Below, piece by piece: positions 5,654 through 11,394 of a DNA stretch of 14,055 bases. A program made the translations under genes and the position numbers. The DNA comes from Chloroflexota bacterium (lineage in GTDB: Bacteria > Chloroflexota > Dehalococcoidia > SM23-28-2 > RBG-16-64-32). Within the stretch, counting starts at the first letter, position 1, and each line of letters starts with the position of its first letter. The stretch covers positions 1 to 14,055 of the forward strand of contig JADFKG010000037.1 in NCBI GenBank assembly GCA_022565075.1, in the 5' to 3' direction. Under the pieces are notes generated by a model that ran no database searches, was not told where the DNA came from, and worked only from the letters and a program-made list of their open reading frames with translations.

Positions 5654-7024
5654 CTAGTCGCGGCGGCGCCAGCGCGTCCCGCTCTGCACATCCTCCAGCG
5701 TGATACCGAGGTCCAGCAGGCGGTCGCGTACCTTGTCGGAAAGCGCAAACTGCTTCTCGTGGCGCAGATCGTTGCGTAGCTCGACGAGCAGTTCGATGAA
5801 GGCGTCCGCACCCTGCGCCGTCTCCCGTTCGCGCAGCGTCAGGCCCAGCACTCCCGCCAGCTCTCGCAGTGTCGCCTGCGCTTCGTCGACGGCGCGACCC
5901 TCGTCGCGCGCGCGGTTGATATTGCGGGCGAGATCGAAGAGGCTGGCGAGGGCGCCGGCCGTGTTCAGGTCATCGTCCATAGAAGCGCCGAATCGTTCGC
6001 GGTATTCGTCCCCGGGAATATCCGCGGCGGGACCCTCGCCGCCCGGCACGGACGCCGCCAGCTGCAGCCTCTCCGCCGCGCGCTTGCCGGCCTCCATCGC
6101 CTCCTCCGAGTAGGCGAGCGGTGCGCGATAGTGCGCGGTCATCACGAAGATGCGAATGCCGTCGCTGCCATAGCGCTCCAGCGCCTCCCGGATCGTGATG
6201 ATGTTGCCGAGCGACTTGCTCATCTTCTCTTCGTCCAGCGTCAGCCAGCCGTTGTGCAGCCAGTGGCGGACGAACGGCTTGACGCCGGTGAAGCCCTCCG
6301 CCTGGGCGATCTCGTTCTCGTGGTGCGGGAAGATCAGGTCCTGCCCGCCGCCGTGCATGTCCAGCGTGGCGCCGAGGTAGCGGTAGGACATCGCGGAGCA
6401 CTCGATGTGCCAGCCGGGCCTGCCGGGTCCCCACGGGCTCTCCCATGACGGCTCGCCGGGCTTCGCGGCCTTCCAGAGCGCGAAGTCGGCCGGGTCGTGC
6501 TTCTCCTCGCCGGGCTCAACGCGCGCACCCGCCCGCATGGAGTCGACGTCGCGGCCCGAGAGCTTCCCGTATCCGGGGTCGCCGCGAACGTCGAAATAGA
6601 CGTCACCGCTTTCCACGGCATAGGCGCGGCCCTTTTCGATCAGCCCCTGCACCATCTCGATGATCTGCGGTATCTCCTGCGTGGCGCGCGGGTAGACGTC
6701 CGCGGGCAGGACGTTCAGCTCCCGCATCTCGTCCTCGTACTCCTCGATGTAGATGGCGGCCAGCTCATCGTAGGTGATGCCCCTCTCGGCGGCGCGGGCG
6801 ATGATGCGGTCGTCGATGTCCGTATAGTTCTGGACGTGCTTCACCTTGAAGCCGCGGTACTCCAGGAAGCGCCGCAGGACATCGAAGATGATGTAGCTCA
6901 TCGCGTGGCCGACGTGCGAGTGGTCGTACGGCGTGATCCCGCAGACGTACATCTTGAGCATGTCGTCGGGCTGCTTCACCTCTTCGACGCGCCGGGACAT
7001 CGTGTTGTAAAGGCGCAGGGTCAT
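5654..7024 (-). CDS. cysS: Cysteinyl-tRNA synthetase
   Basis: This class I aminoacyl-tRNA synthetase charges tRNA-Cys with cysteine in the cytosol. The 456-aa product from ATG 7024 (MTLRLYN) is of family length. It contains the zinc ligand Cys28 in MYVCGITPYD, the HIGH-like HVGH at residues 37-40, zinc ligands Cys209 (GWHIECS) and His234 with Glu238 (PHHENEIA), and the KMSKS signature at 267-271, then the helical anticodon-binding region. The frame continues upstream to 7159, but those residues are antiparallel to the end of cysE and foreign to the family. The start overlaps the cysE stop as ATGA, so translation is coupled to the enzyme that begins cysteine synthesis. Confidence 0.97.
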   Translation of the reverse strand: MTLRLYNTMSRRVEEVKQPDDMLKMYVCGITPYDHSHVGHAMSYIIFDVLRRFLEYRGFKVKHVQNYTDIDDRIIARAAERGITYDELAAIYIEEYEDEMRELNVLPADVYPRATQEIPQIIEMVQGLIEKGRAYAVESGDVYFDVRGDPGYGKLSGRDVDSMRAGARVEPGEEKHDPADFALWKAAKPGEPSWESPWGPGRPGWHIECSAMSYRYLGATLDMHGGGQDLIFPHHENEIAQAEGFTGVKPFVRHWLHNGWLTLDEEKMSKSLGNIITIREALERYGSDGIRIFVMTAHYRAPLAYSEEAMEAGKRAAERLQLAASVPGGEGPAADIPGDEYRERFGASMDDDLNTAGALASLFDLARNINRARDEGRAVDEAQATLRELAGVLGLTLRERETAQGADAFIELLVELRNDLRHEKQFALSDKVRDRLLDLGITLEDVQSGTRWRRRD

Positions 7025-7719
7025 TCGGAAGCCGCCGGCTTGGGCTTGGCCCTGGCCTTCGGCGCCGCGCGCCGGCGTGCGGGCTTCGGCTTCTCCAGTG
7101 CTTTCAGCCGCGCTTCGAGCTCCGCGATCCTGCCCTCCAGCTCCTGAATGATGTCCCACTCCGGGTCTGGCAGCCGCAGAACAGTGTCGTCGCCGGGATC
7201 GACGAAGGCGACGATGTGCCCCGGGACGCCCACCACGGTGGCGTTCGGCGGCACGTTGGTGACGACGACGGAGCCGGCGCCGATCTTGGCGTTCTCGCCG
7301 ATCGTCACGTCGCCGATCACTTTGGCGCCCGCACCGACGACGACGTTGTCGCGAAGCGTCGGGTGGCGCTTGGCCCTGCGGGTGCTGGTACCACCCAGCG
7401 TGACGCCCTGGAAGAGGTGCACGTTGTCGCCGATGACCGTCGTCTCGCCCACGACTACGCCCATGCCGTGATCGATGAAGAACTTCTCGCCGATCCGCGC
7501 GCCGGGATGAATCTCGATGCCCGTGAGGAAACGCCCGAGGTGCGAGATTACCCGCGCCGGGACGTCGGCGCCCCTTTGGTGCATCGCGTGAGCGAGGCGA
7601 TGGATCTGGCGGGCGTGAAAGCCCGGATACGTGAGTATGACTTCGAGGTCGCTGACGGCGGCCGGGTCGCGTTCGCGGGCCGCCCTGATATCGCGTTCGA
7701 TCTGCCGTAAGAGCCCCAT
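7021..7719 (-). CDS. cysE: Serine O-acetyltransferase
   Basis: CysE acetylates serine with acetyl-CoA to give O-acetylserine, the carbon precursor of cysteine. The 232-aa product has a short helical N domain (PGFHARQIHRLAH), then a left-handed beta-helix of hexapeptide repeats. Active-site features are visible: Asp83-His84 in FFIDHGMGVVVGET and His119 in RRAKRHPTL. A short coiled coil near residues 190-210 and a Lys/Arg/Pro/Ala-rich tail of about 23 residues extend beyond the usual end. I chose ATG 7719 because GGAGAG sits 8 nt upstream and MGLLRQIERDI begins the conserved part. The in-frame ATG at 7842 lacks an SD and would overlap structured leader RNA. The gene is coupled to cysS and preceded by a Cys-rich upstream ORF. 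Confidence 0.95.
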   Translation of the reverse strand: MGLLRQIERDIRAARERDPAAVSDLEVILTYPGFHARQIHRLAHAMHQRGADVPARVISHLGRFLTGIEIHPGARIGEKFFIDHGMGVVVGETTVIGDNVHLFQGVTLGGTSTRRAKRHPTLRDNVVVGAGAKVIGDVTIGENAKIGAGSVVVTNVPPNATVVGVPGHIVAFVDPGDDTVLRLPDPEWDIIQELEGRIAELEARLKALEKPKPARRRAAPKARAKPKPAASE

Positions 7720-7720
7720 G

Positions 7721-7755
7721 GCTCGTCTCTCCAATCCGTTAGTCTGATCGAGCAT
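7721..7755 (-). promoter_or_regulatory. Possible cysE start-region hairpin
   Basis: In the mRNA, GCTCG (7753-7749) can pair with CGAGC (7725-7721), and the outer AT can reach the AT of the cysE start with one bulged C. The cysE SD GGAGAG and the upstream-ORF stop TAA lie in the loop. A ribosome finishing the upstream ORF would cover the 5' arm, so opening may depend on its translation. The stem is short and the proposal is tentative. Confidence 0.4.
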
Positions 7756-7882
7756 GCCGGTCAGGCCCCGTGGTCCGCACCAGGCGAACCGGGGCCCCGA
7801 TACAGCCGCAGGTCGTGCAGATGCCACGCCCTGCGGATCCATGGGACCGGCTGCTCGCAGCCGGAAGAGAGGTCGGTCGCAT
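7739..7882 (-). CDS. Cysteine-rich upstream ORF (putative cysE attenuator peptide)
   Basis: A 47-codon ORF starts at ATG 7882, 7 nt after the consensus TATAAT of the presumed cysE promoter, so its mRNA would be leaderless or nearly so. The peptide contains ICTTCGC, with Cys at residues 22, 25 and 27, and no other Cys. It ends TAA at 7741-7739, 19 nt before the cysE ATG; the cysE SD lies within that gap. The frame differs from cysE. The Cys codons sit on the 3' arm of one hairpin and 5 nt before the next. A Cys-codon cluster directly ahead of cysE-cysS suggests ribosome stalling as the cysteine sensor. This is inferred, not shown; the ORF could be fortuitous in GC-rich DNA. Confidence 0.6.
   Translation of the reverse strand: MRPTSLPAASSRSHGSAGRGICTTCGCIGAPVRLVRTTGPDRHARSD
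7764..7796 (-). promoter_or_regulatory. Leader hairpin 3 of cysE
   Basis: In the minus-strand RNA, GGCCCCG pairs with CGGGGCC (7 bp). Stacked on it, GUUCG pairs with CGGAC (5 bp, one U-G) across a 2-nt bulge, with a 7-nt loop. The wobble makes the inner stem form only in the cysE-direction RNA. No U-tract follows, so it is not an intrinsic terminator. It lies just downstream of the Cys codons. Confidence 0.6.
7806..7836 (-). promoter_or_regulatory. Leader hairpin 2 of cysE, overlapping the Cys codons
   Basis: Two 12-nt arms, CCGCAGGGCGTG and CACGACCTGCGG, pair at 11 of 12 positions with a single G-A mismatch and a 7-nt loop. The first two Cys codons of the upstream ORF (7819-7817 and 7810-7808) fall in the loop and 3' arm, so a ribosome reading them must melt this stem. 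Confidence 0.6.
7847..7864 (-). promoter_or_regulatory. Leader hairpin 1 of cysE (18-bp palindrome)
   Basis: CCGGCTGC and GCAGCCGG are perfect 8-bp arms around two bases, folding as a 7-bp stem with a CGAG tetraloop. It lies about 20 nt into the predicted cysE transcript, inside the upstream ORF. As DNA it could also be a dyad operator. Confidence 0.5.
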
Positions 7883-7889
7883 AGGAAAC

Positions 7890-7895
7890 ATTATA
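7890..7895 (-). promoter_or_regulatory. Consensus -10 element of the cysE-cysS unit
   Basis: On the minus strand this reads TATAAT, a perfect sigma-70-type -10. No good -35 is visible 16-18 nt upstream, so activation may be needed. Initiation near 7882-7883 coincides with the ATG of the Cys-rich ORF and leaves about 163 nt of transcribed sequence before cysE. Confidence 0.6.
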
Positions 7896-7941
7896 GGCGA
7901 AGCTCGGGAGCGGCCGTACCGAACTGACCACCCATCGCCGA

Positions 7942-7950
7942 TGTGATAAT
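7942..7950 (+). promoter_or_regulatory. Extended -10 promoter for the PAP2 transcript
   Basis: TGTGATAAT is an extended -10 (TGn plus GATAAT, five of six). A weak CTGACC lies about 15 nt upstream. Predicted initiation is near 7957, divergent from the cysE promoter about 50 bp away. Confidence 0.45.
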
Positions 7951-7982
7951 TTTGATCCGAACCGTTACCCCAGGAGAAACTG

Positions 7983-8069
7983 TTGGACAATCGCCCCTGC
8001 ATCCGCGCCACGCCCGTCGTCGCTCTAGACGCAAGCGTCGATCCACCACCCCGGGCCGCCTGGGCCTAG
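7983..8069 (+). CDS. Possible 28-aa leader ORF upstream of the PAP2 gene
   Basis: A TTG at 7983 is preceded by AGGAGA with a 5-nt spacer, a better ribosome site than that of the PAP2 gene itself. It opens a 28-codon ORF ending TAG at 8067-8069, 12 nt before the PAP2 ATG and in the same frame. The peptide begins MDNRPCIRATP and resembles no known family. It could couple translation into the PAP2 gene or be a chance ORF. Confidence 0.35.
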   Translation: MDNRPCIRATPVVALDASVDPPPRAAWA

Positions 8070-8081
8070 CGGGTCTCTTTC

Positions 8082-8951
8082 ATGAACGCCTCGGACGGCG
8101 CCAACGACGGCTTCGATTGGCGCTCTCTGCTACCGGCGTTGAGCCGCCGCGATTTCATGGAGGGCGCGATCATTGCCATCGCCTTCCTGCTCTACTTCTG
8201 GGTGCGCGGCGCCGTCATCGACCGGCCCGAGGCTGCGTACTGGCACGCCCGAGACGTGATCGACCTCCAGCGGTCACTCGGATTTTTCTGGGAAGACGAC
8301 CTCAACAACTGGGTCGCCGACCGCAAGTCCTGGGCGCAGCTGATGAACGTCGCCTACTTCTACCTGCACTTCCCGCTGATCATCGTCTTCGGAATCTGGC
8401 TTTACTTCTACCGCCGCCGCCAGTACACGTTCGTCCGCGACTCATTCCTCGCCTCGGGCGCGATCGCGCTGGTAGTCTACTGGCTCTACCCTGTGGCGCC
8501 GCCCCGGGAGCTCCCGGCGCTGGCGGCGCAGTTCGACGCCGCCGCGCCCACATACATCCTCGGCTTCTTCGACACGATGAAGGCCTACCTGGGTTACGCC
8601 TACGACACGCAGTCCACGCGCGCCTTCGTGAACCCATACGCCGCGATGCCCAGCCTCCACTTCGGCTGGGACCTCCTTCTGGGGATCGCCATCATCGCCG
8701 CCTTCCGCCGGAAGGCGCTGGCCTGGCTCGCCGTGGCGATCGGCGTCGGGTTGCCGCTGCTGCAGATCTTCGCGATCACGACGACGGCGAACCACTACCT
8801 GATCGACGCCGTCGCCGGCGGCATCGTGGCGATCGCCGGGCTCGGCGGAGCGCTGGCGCTGCGGAGATGGGGTTACCCCTGGCTCGTGGGGCAGATCCGG
8901 CGGCTGCCGTGGCCGTCGGCGCGACGCCTGCTGCTGGGCGACGCGGCCTAG
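8082..8951 (+). CDS. PAP2-superfamily membrane phosphatase / inositolphosphotransferase-like protein
   Basis: This 289-aa polytopic membrane protein has about six hydrophobic segments. It carries the PAP2-type signature in the form seen in Aur1/Ipt1-like members: PVAPPRELP near residues 137-145, then AMPSLHFGWDLL near 187-198 with the catalytic SLH motif, and TTTANHYLIDAVAGG near 229-243 with the second His and Asp. Such enzymes remove or transfer phospho-headgroups on lipids at the membrane, for example phosphatidate or isoprenyl-diphosphate phosphatases and inositol-phosphoceramide synthases. The substrate cannot be told from sequence. An in-frame TAG at 8067 makes ATG 8082 the first ATG, though its SD is poor. 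Its stop overlaps that of the convergent neighbour in CTAG. Confidence 0.88.
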   Translation: MNASDGANDGFDWRSLLPALSRRDFMEGAIIAIAFLLYFWVRGAVIDRPEAAYWHARDVIDLQRSLGFFWEDDLNNWVADRKSWAQLMNVAYFYLHFPLIIVFGIWLYFYRRRQYTFVRDSFLASGAIALVVYWLYPVAPPRELPALAAQFDAAAPTYILGFFDTMKAYLGYAYDTQSTRAFVNPYAAMPSLHFGWDLLLGIAIIAAFRRKALAWLAVAIGVGLPLLQIFAITTTANHYLIDAVAGGIVAIAGLGGALALRRWGYPWLVGQIRRLPWPSARRLLLGDAA

Positions 8952-9232
8952 TTCAAATGGTGGAAGACTGACAGCGGCCCGAGCGCCGCATAGATCTCGA
9001 CGGTGACCTCTCCGACGTGCTCGGCCCACGTCTCCCAATCGCGCCGCGCCCTGTCCGCCTGCGGGCTGGTGAGCGCCTTCTGAACCGAGGCGTCGTCCGA
9101 CATCTCGTACAGCGCCGTCCAGTTGACGCCGCGGCCCCGGCACCTGGCGCGGTACGCCTTGACAATGCCCGGGATCGCCATCACGTGGGGCAGGTGCTCG
9201 CGGCAGTACCAGCGTTCGAACTCCTCCATCAT
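8948..9232 (-). CDS. EthD/Dabb-like dimeric alpha-beta barrel protein (true N terminus probably upstream)
   Basis: From ATG 9232 the product is 94 aa and reads like the small ferredoxin-like dimeric alpha/beta-barrel proteins (EthD/Dabb type): FERWYCREHLPHVMAIPGIVKAYRA, then ALYEMSD, then a helix and final strand VTVEIYAAL. In the family a first beta-strand precedes the FxxWY helix. Here it is found upstream in frame as PYLVVRASVEPS, but no ATG, GTG or TTG exists before it. The only candidate is CTG 9283, with GGAGG 4 nt upstream and overlapping the stop of the preceding gene. I list the conventional ATG and regard the CTG start as more likely biologically. The function is unknown: such folds serve as monooxygenases, decarboxylases or heme-binding proteins. 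Confidence 0.65.
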   Translation of the reverse strand: MMEEFERWYCREHLPHVMAIPGIVKAYRARCRGRGVNWTALYEMSDDASVQKALTSPQADRARRDWETWAEHVGEVTVEIYAALGPLSVFHHLN

Positions 9233-9276
9233 GGAGGGCTCGACGCTGGCACGGACGACGAGATACGGCCGCGCCC

Positions 9277-9837
9277 CTAGCAGAGGCCCTCCGGGTCAAA
9301 GTTGCACTCGAACGTATTGACGAAGGCACGCACGCGAGCCTCGTCGAACTCCTCGAACGTGTCGAGATAGCCCCAGGCAGTGAGGGCGATGCGCCTGTCC
9401 ATGAGGGAATACGAAGTCATCAGGACTGCGTTGCCGTCAGCCACCTCCTGGAAGACGACCTGGCTCAGCTGGTCGCGCAGCGCGGCACAGGCGTCAGCAT
9501 CCAGCGCCGGCTCGGCCTCGCAGTTGTACCAGACGACGACCCCGGCGTGCTCCATGTTGTGGACCGCCACCTCTTTCGCCACTGCCAACTCGGACACGCC
9601 CACGGGCGCGAACGTGTCGGCGTGCGGGCCCGACGTCGGCGGGTTGCTGTTGTATCCGTCGTAGATCTGCCCCGTCGGAAAGTGATCGCGGTCGTCGATC
9701 TCTTCGATCTGCTGGACGGGATACGCGTAGTCGCTGAGGTCGAGCACGCCCCCGTCGTCACCGCTGCTGCAGGCCATAGCCAGAAGGATCAAGGCGAGGG
9801 CCGCAATCCAGGGGGCGTTTCGCCGTATCACTCGCAT
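9277..9837 (-). CDS. DUF3105 lipoprotein
   Basis: This 186-aa exported protein has a basic N terminus (MRVIRRN), a hydrophobic stretch near residues 9-22 and a Cys at about residue 23 (LLAMACSSGD). The last fits a lipobox, though -3 is Ala rather than Leu. The mature part carries DUF3105 features: YDGYNSNPPTSGPHADTF near residues 59-76 and VHNMEHAGVVVWYNC near residues 92-106. Conserved His residues suggest metal binding, but the biochemical role of the family is not established. A second Cys pair may form a disulfide, and the chain ends in Cys. It follows the kinase gene by 4 nt, so it belongs to the degV operon. It is probably anchored to the outer face of the membrane. Confidence 0.85.
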   Translation of the reverse strand: MRVIRRNAPWIAALALILLAMACSSGDDGGVLDLSDYAYPVQQIEEIDDRDHFPTGQIYDGYNSNPPTSGPHADTFAPVGVSELAVAKEVAVHNMEHAGVVVWYNCEAEPALDADACAALRDQLSQVVFQEVADGNAVLMTSYSLMDRRIALTAWGYLDTFEEFDEARVRAFVNTFECNFDPEGLC

Positions 9838-9841
9838 GCCC

Positions 9842-10453
9842 CTAGCTTTGCAGGAGCGCCACTATCTTGTCCAGATCGTGGCGCGAATCCTGCGACGTAT
9901 CAACAACTAGGTAGGGCCGCCGCGGCCGCTGATAATCGCGCCGCATCCGCTCCAGCACGCGCAGGTCTGCCGTTGATCGGTCGAGCGGGTCGCGGGCGGC
10001 ATCCCGCTTCGCCAGCCGCTCTCGCATGACGGCGAACGGCGCCCGGAGACGGACGATGACCAGCCGCGCACCGGCCTCTCTGGCGAGGTGATACGACGGC
10101 TGGCGGTGCGACTCCTTGAGGTTCGTTGCGTCGAGCACGACGGGTACGCGGCGCTCCAGCAGGCGGCGCGCAAGCACCCGGATCGCCGGGAAGAGCCGTG
10201 CGTTCTCTTGATCCGTGTGCAGCGGCGATTCGTAAAGGACGCTGCGCAGCGCGTCGCTGTCCAGGATCGCCGCCGGATAGCGCTTCACGAGCTGGCGCGC
10301 GAAGTGCGACTTGCCGCTCCCCGGCAGGCCGATGAGGATGACGAGCGCGGGCCGCCGCACCGCCTCTGGCAGGCTGCCGAGGGACGCCTCGAGTCTGTCC
10401 GCGTCTCGCCTGCGAGCCGCGTCGAGGCGTCTGGAGCGCCTGGCGTCAATCAT
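9842..10453 (-). CDS. P-loop (AAA_33-type) nucleotide kinase
   Basis: The 203-aa product has a Walker A motif GLPGSGKS at residues 42-49 after strand PALVILI. This is followed by LDSDALR (a Walker B-like/substrate Asp), VVLDATN in the position typical of polynucleotide-kinase-like and Zeta-like small kinases, and an Arg-rich lid (RERLAKRDAARDP). Such proteins phosphorylate small molecules or nucleic-acid ends; the substrate cannot be inferred. An Arg-rich N-terminal extension of about 35 residues precedes the core. The start ATG lies within the end of degV (8-nt overlap), so translation is coupled. No antitoxin-like partner adjoins it, which argues against a Zeta toxin. Confidence 0.85.
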   Translation of the reverse strand: MIDARRSRRLDAARRRDADRLEASLGSLPEAVRRPALVILIGLPGSGKSHFARQLVKRYPAAILDSDALRSVLYESPLHTDQENARLFPAIRVLARRLLERRVPVVLDATNLKESHRQPSYHLAREAGARLVIVRLRAPFAVMRERLAKRDAARDPLDRSTADLRVLERMRRDYQRPRRPYLVVDTSQDSRHDLDKIVALLQS

Positions 10454-11303
10454 CTTCGTAGAACGCCAGCCCGACGAAGCCCGGCCCGGTGTGGACGGCC
10501 ATGACGGAGGTGAAGTCGGTCTGCAGAAGCTCCACCGGCGCCAGCTCGCGGCAGAGCGCCTCGCTCAGACGGCGCGCGGCCTCTGGCGCATCAGTGTGCA
10601 TGATCGCCGCATGCAGCGCCCCTCCCGACGTATGCGCCTTAACGTACTCCACCAGCCGAAGAAGCCCCTTCTCCTCCGTCCGCACACGCCCGATCGAGCG
10701 CGGGCGCCCCTCCGCGAACACCAGCAGCGGCCGGATGCTCAGTAGCTGCGCCGCCCAGTGCACAATCCACGGCACGCGGCCGCCGCGGGCCAGGTAGCGC
10801 ATCGTGCCCAGCAGTCCGACCAGCCGCGCCCGCCCGGCGACTCGCAGCGCCTCCTCCGCAGCCGCCTCGGCGGAAGCGCCGTCAGCCAGGCTGCGCGCCG
10901 CGGCGAGGACCGCGAAGCCATGCGTCATCGCCAGCCCACCGGTCTCGACGACTCGCACATCGAGGCCCGGCAACTCCTCCGCCGCGAGGCCGCGCGCGGT
11001 TATCGCGGATTCGTACGTTCCGCTGAAGCGCGCCGACAACGTCAGGCAGAGCACTTCGCCGGCGCCGGCGTCGCCTGCCTGGCGGTAGGCTTCGAGGAAC
11101 TGGGCCGGCGCCGGCGAGGTCGTGCGCAGGGGACGCTTCGTCTCGTCGGCCAGCCGGAACAGTTCACCAGAGCTGAGCGAGCCGTCAGGGTGCACCTCGT
11201 CGCCGATGAGGAGACCGAGGGGCACAGTGGCGATCCCGAGTTCGCCTGCCAGGTGCGGCGGCAGGCAGGCGGAGCTATCTGTGACAACGGCGGTCCTGGG
11301 CAT
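10446..11303 (-). CDS. DegV family fatty-acid-binding protein
   Basis: DegV/FakB proteins bind a fatty acid and, with the FakA kinase, present it for phosphorylation and phospholipid use. The 285-aa length is normal. Motifs are TDSSACLPP at residues 8-16 (usually TDSSADLP), TTSPAPAQFLEAY, LTLSARFSGTYESA, a VVETGGLAMTHGF segment where many members have DTxxxSxG, and GTMRYLARGGRV. No FakA gene is visible here. It is the first gene of a tight four-gene run and shares a symmetric promoter with the divergent rpsO. The ATG at 11303 matches the family N terminus, but its SD (GGA) is weak. The ligand is not predictable from sequence. Confidence 0.92.
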   Translation of the reverse strand: MPRTAVVTDSSACLPPHLAGELGIATVPLGLLIGDEVHPDGSLSSGELFRLADETKRPLRTTSPAPAQFLEAYRQAGDAGAGEVLCLTLSARFSGTYESAITARGLAAEELPGLDVRVVETGGLAMTHGFAVLAAARSLADGASAEAAAEEALRVAGRARLVGLLGTMRYLARGGRVPWIVHWAAQLLSIRPLLVFAEGRPRSIGRVRTEEKGLLRLVEYVKAHTSGGALHAAIMHTDAPEAARRLSEALCRELAPVELLQTDFTSVMAVHTGPGFVGLAFYEDD

Positions 11304-11342
11304 CGGCGGCGTCCATGATGCACCGTTCCGCTTAAGGAAGCC

Positions 11343-11355
11343 AGTATGCTATACT
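11343..11355. promoter_or_regulatory. Symmetric -10 element, bidirectional promoter for degV and rpsO
   Basis: AGTATGCTATACT is a perfect inverted repeat (AGTAT/ATACT around GCT). On the plus strand it gives the extended -10 TGCTATACT, placing rpsO initiation near 11362. On the minus strand it gives CATACT, placing degV initiation near 11336. The -35 matches are weak. Both predicted leaders are about 33 nt. An AAGGAA at 11374-11379 is the only SD-like site for rpsO, 15 nt from its ATG. Confidence 0.55.
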
Positions 11356-11394
11356 CGCCGCGACGGAAAGATCAAGGAAGCGACATCCTCGTAG

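Noticed and set aside
7025..7159. Longer CysS start
   Set aside because: The residues are the other-frame reading of the basic CysE tail; MTLRLYN with the ATGA overlap fits the family.
7720..7842. N-terminal extension of CysE to the in-frame ATG at 7842
   Set aside because: There is no SD at 7842, the added residues are not CysE-like, and the region is structured leader. GGAGAG favours ATG 7719.
7720..7890. T-box riboswitch upstream of cysE-cysS
   Set aside because: The setting is right, but I do not see the conserved T-box sequence, a specifier-loop stem or a terminator with U-tract. A short GGTGCGGACC segment is not enough.
7739..8011. Full 90-aa version of the Cys-rich ORF
   Set aside because: Its upstream starts lie before or within the TATAAT at 7895-7890 and would not be on the predicted transcript.
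7943..8971. 342-aa plus-strand ORF in another frame over the PAP2 gene
   Set aside because: It is Arg/Gly-rich shadow coding; the 8082-8951 frame has membrane segments and PAP2 motifs.
9842..10453. Zeta-type toxin or toxin-antitoxin module
   Set aside because: The kinase fold is similar, but no antitoxin-like gene adjoins it, and it is embedded in a degV operon.
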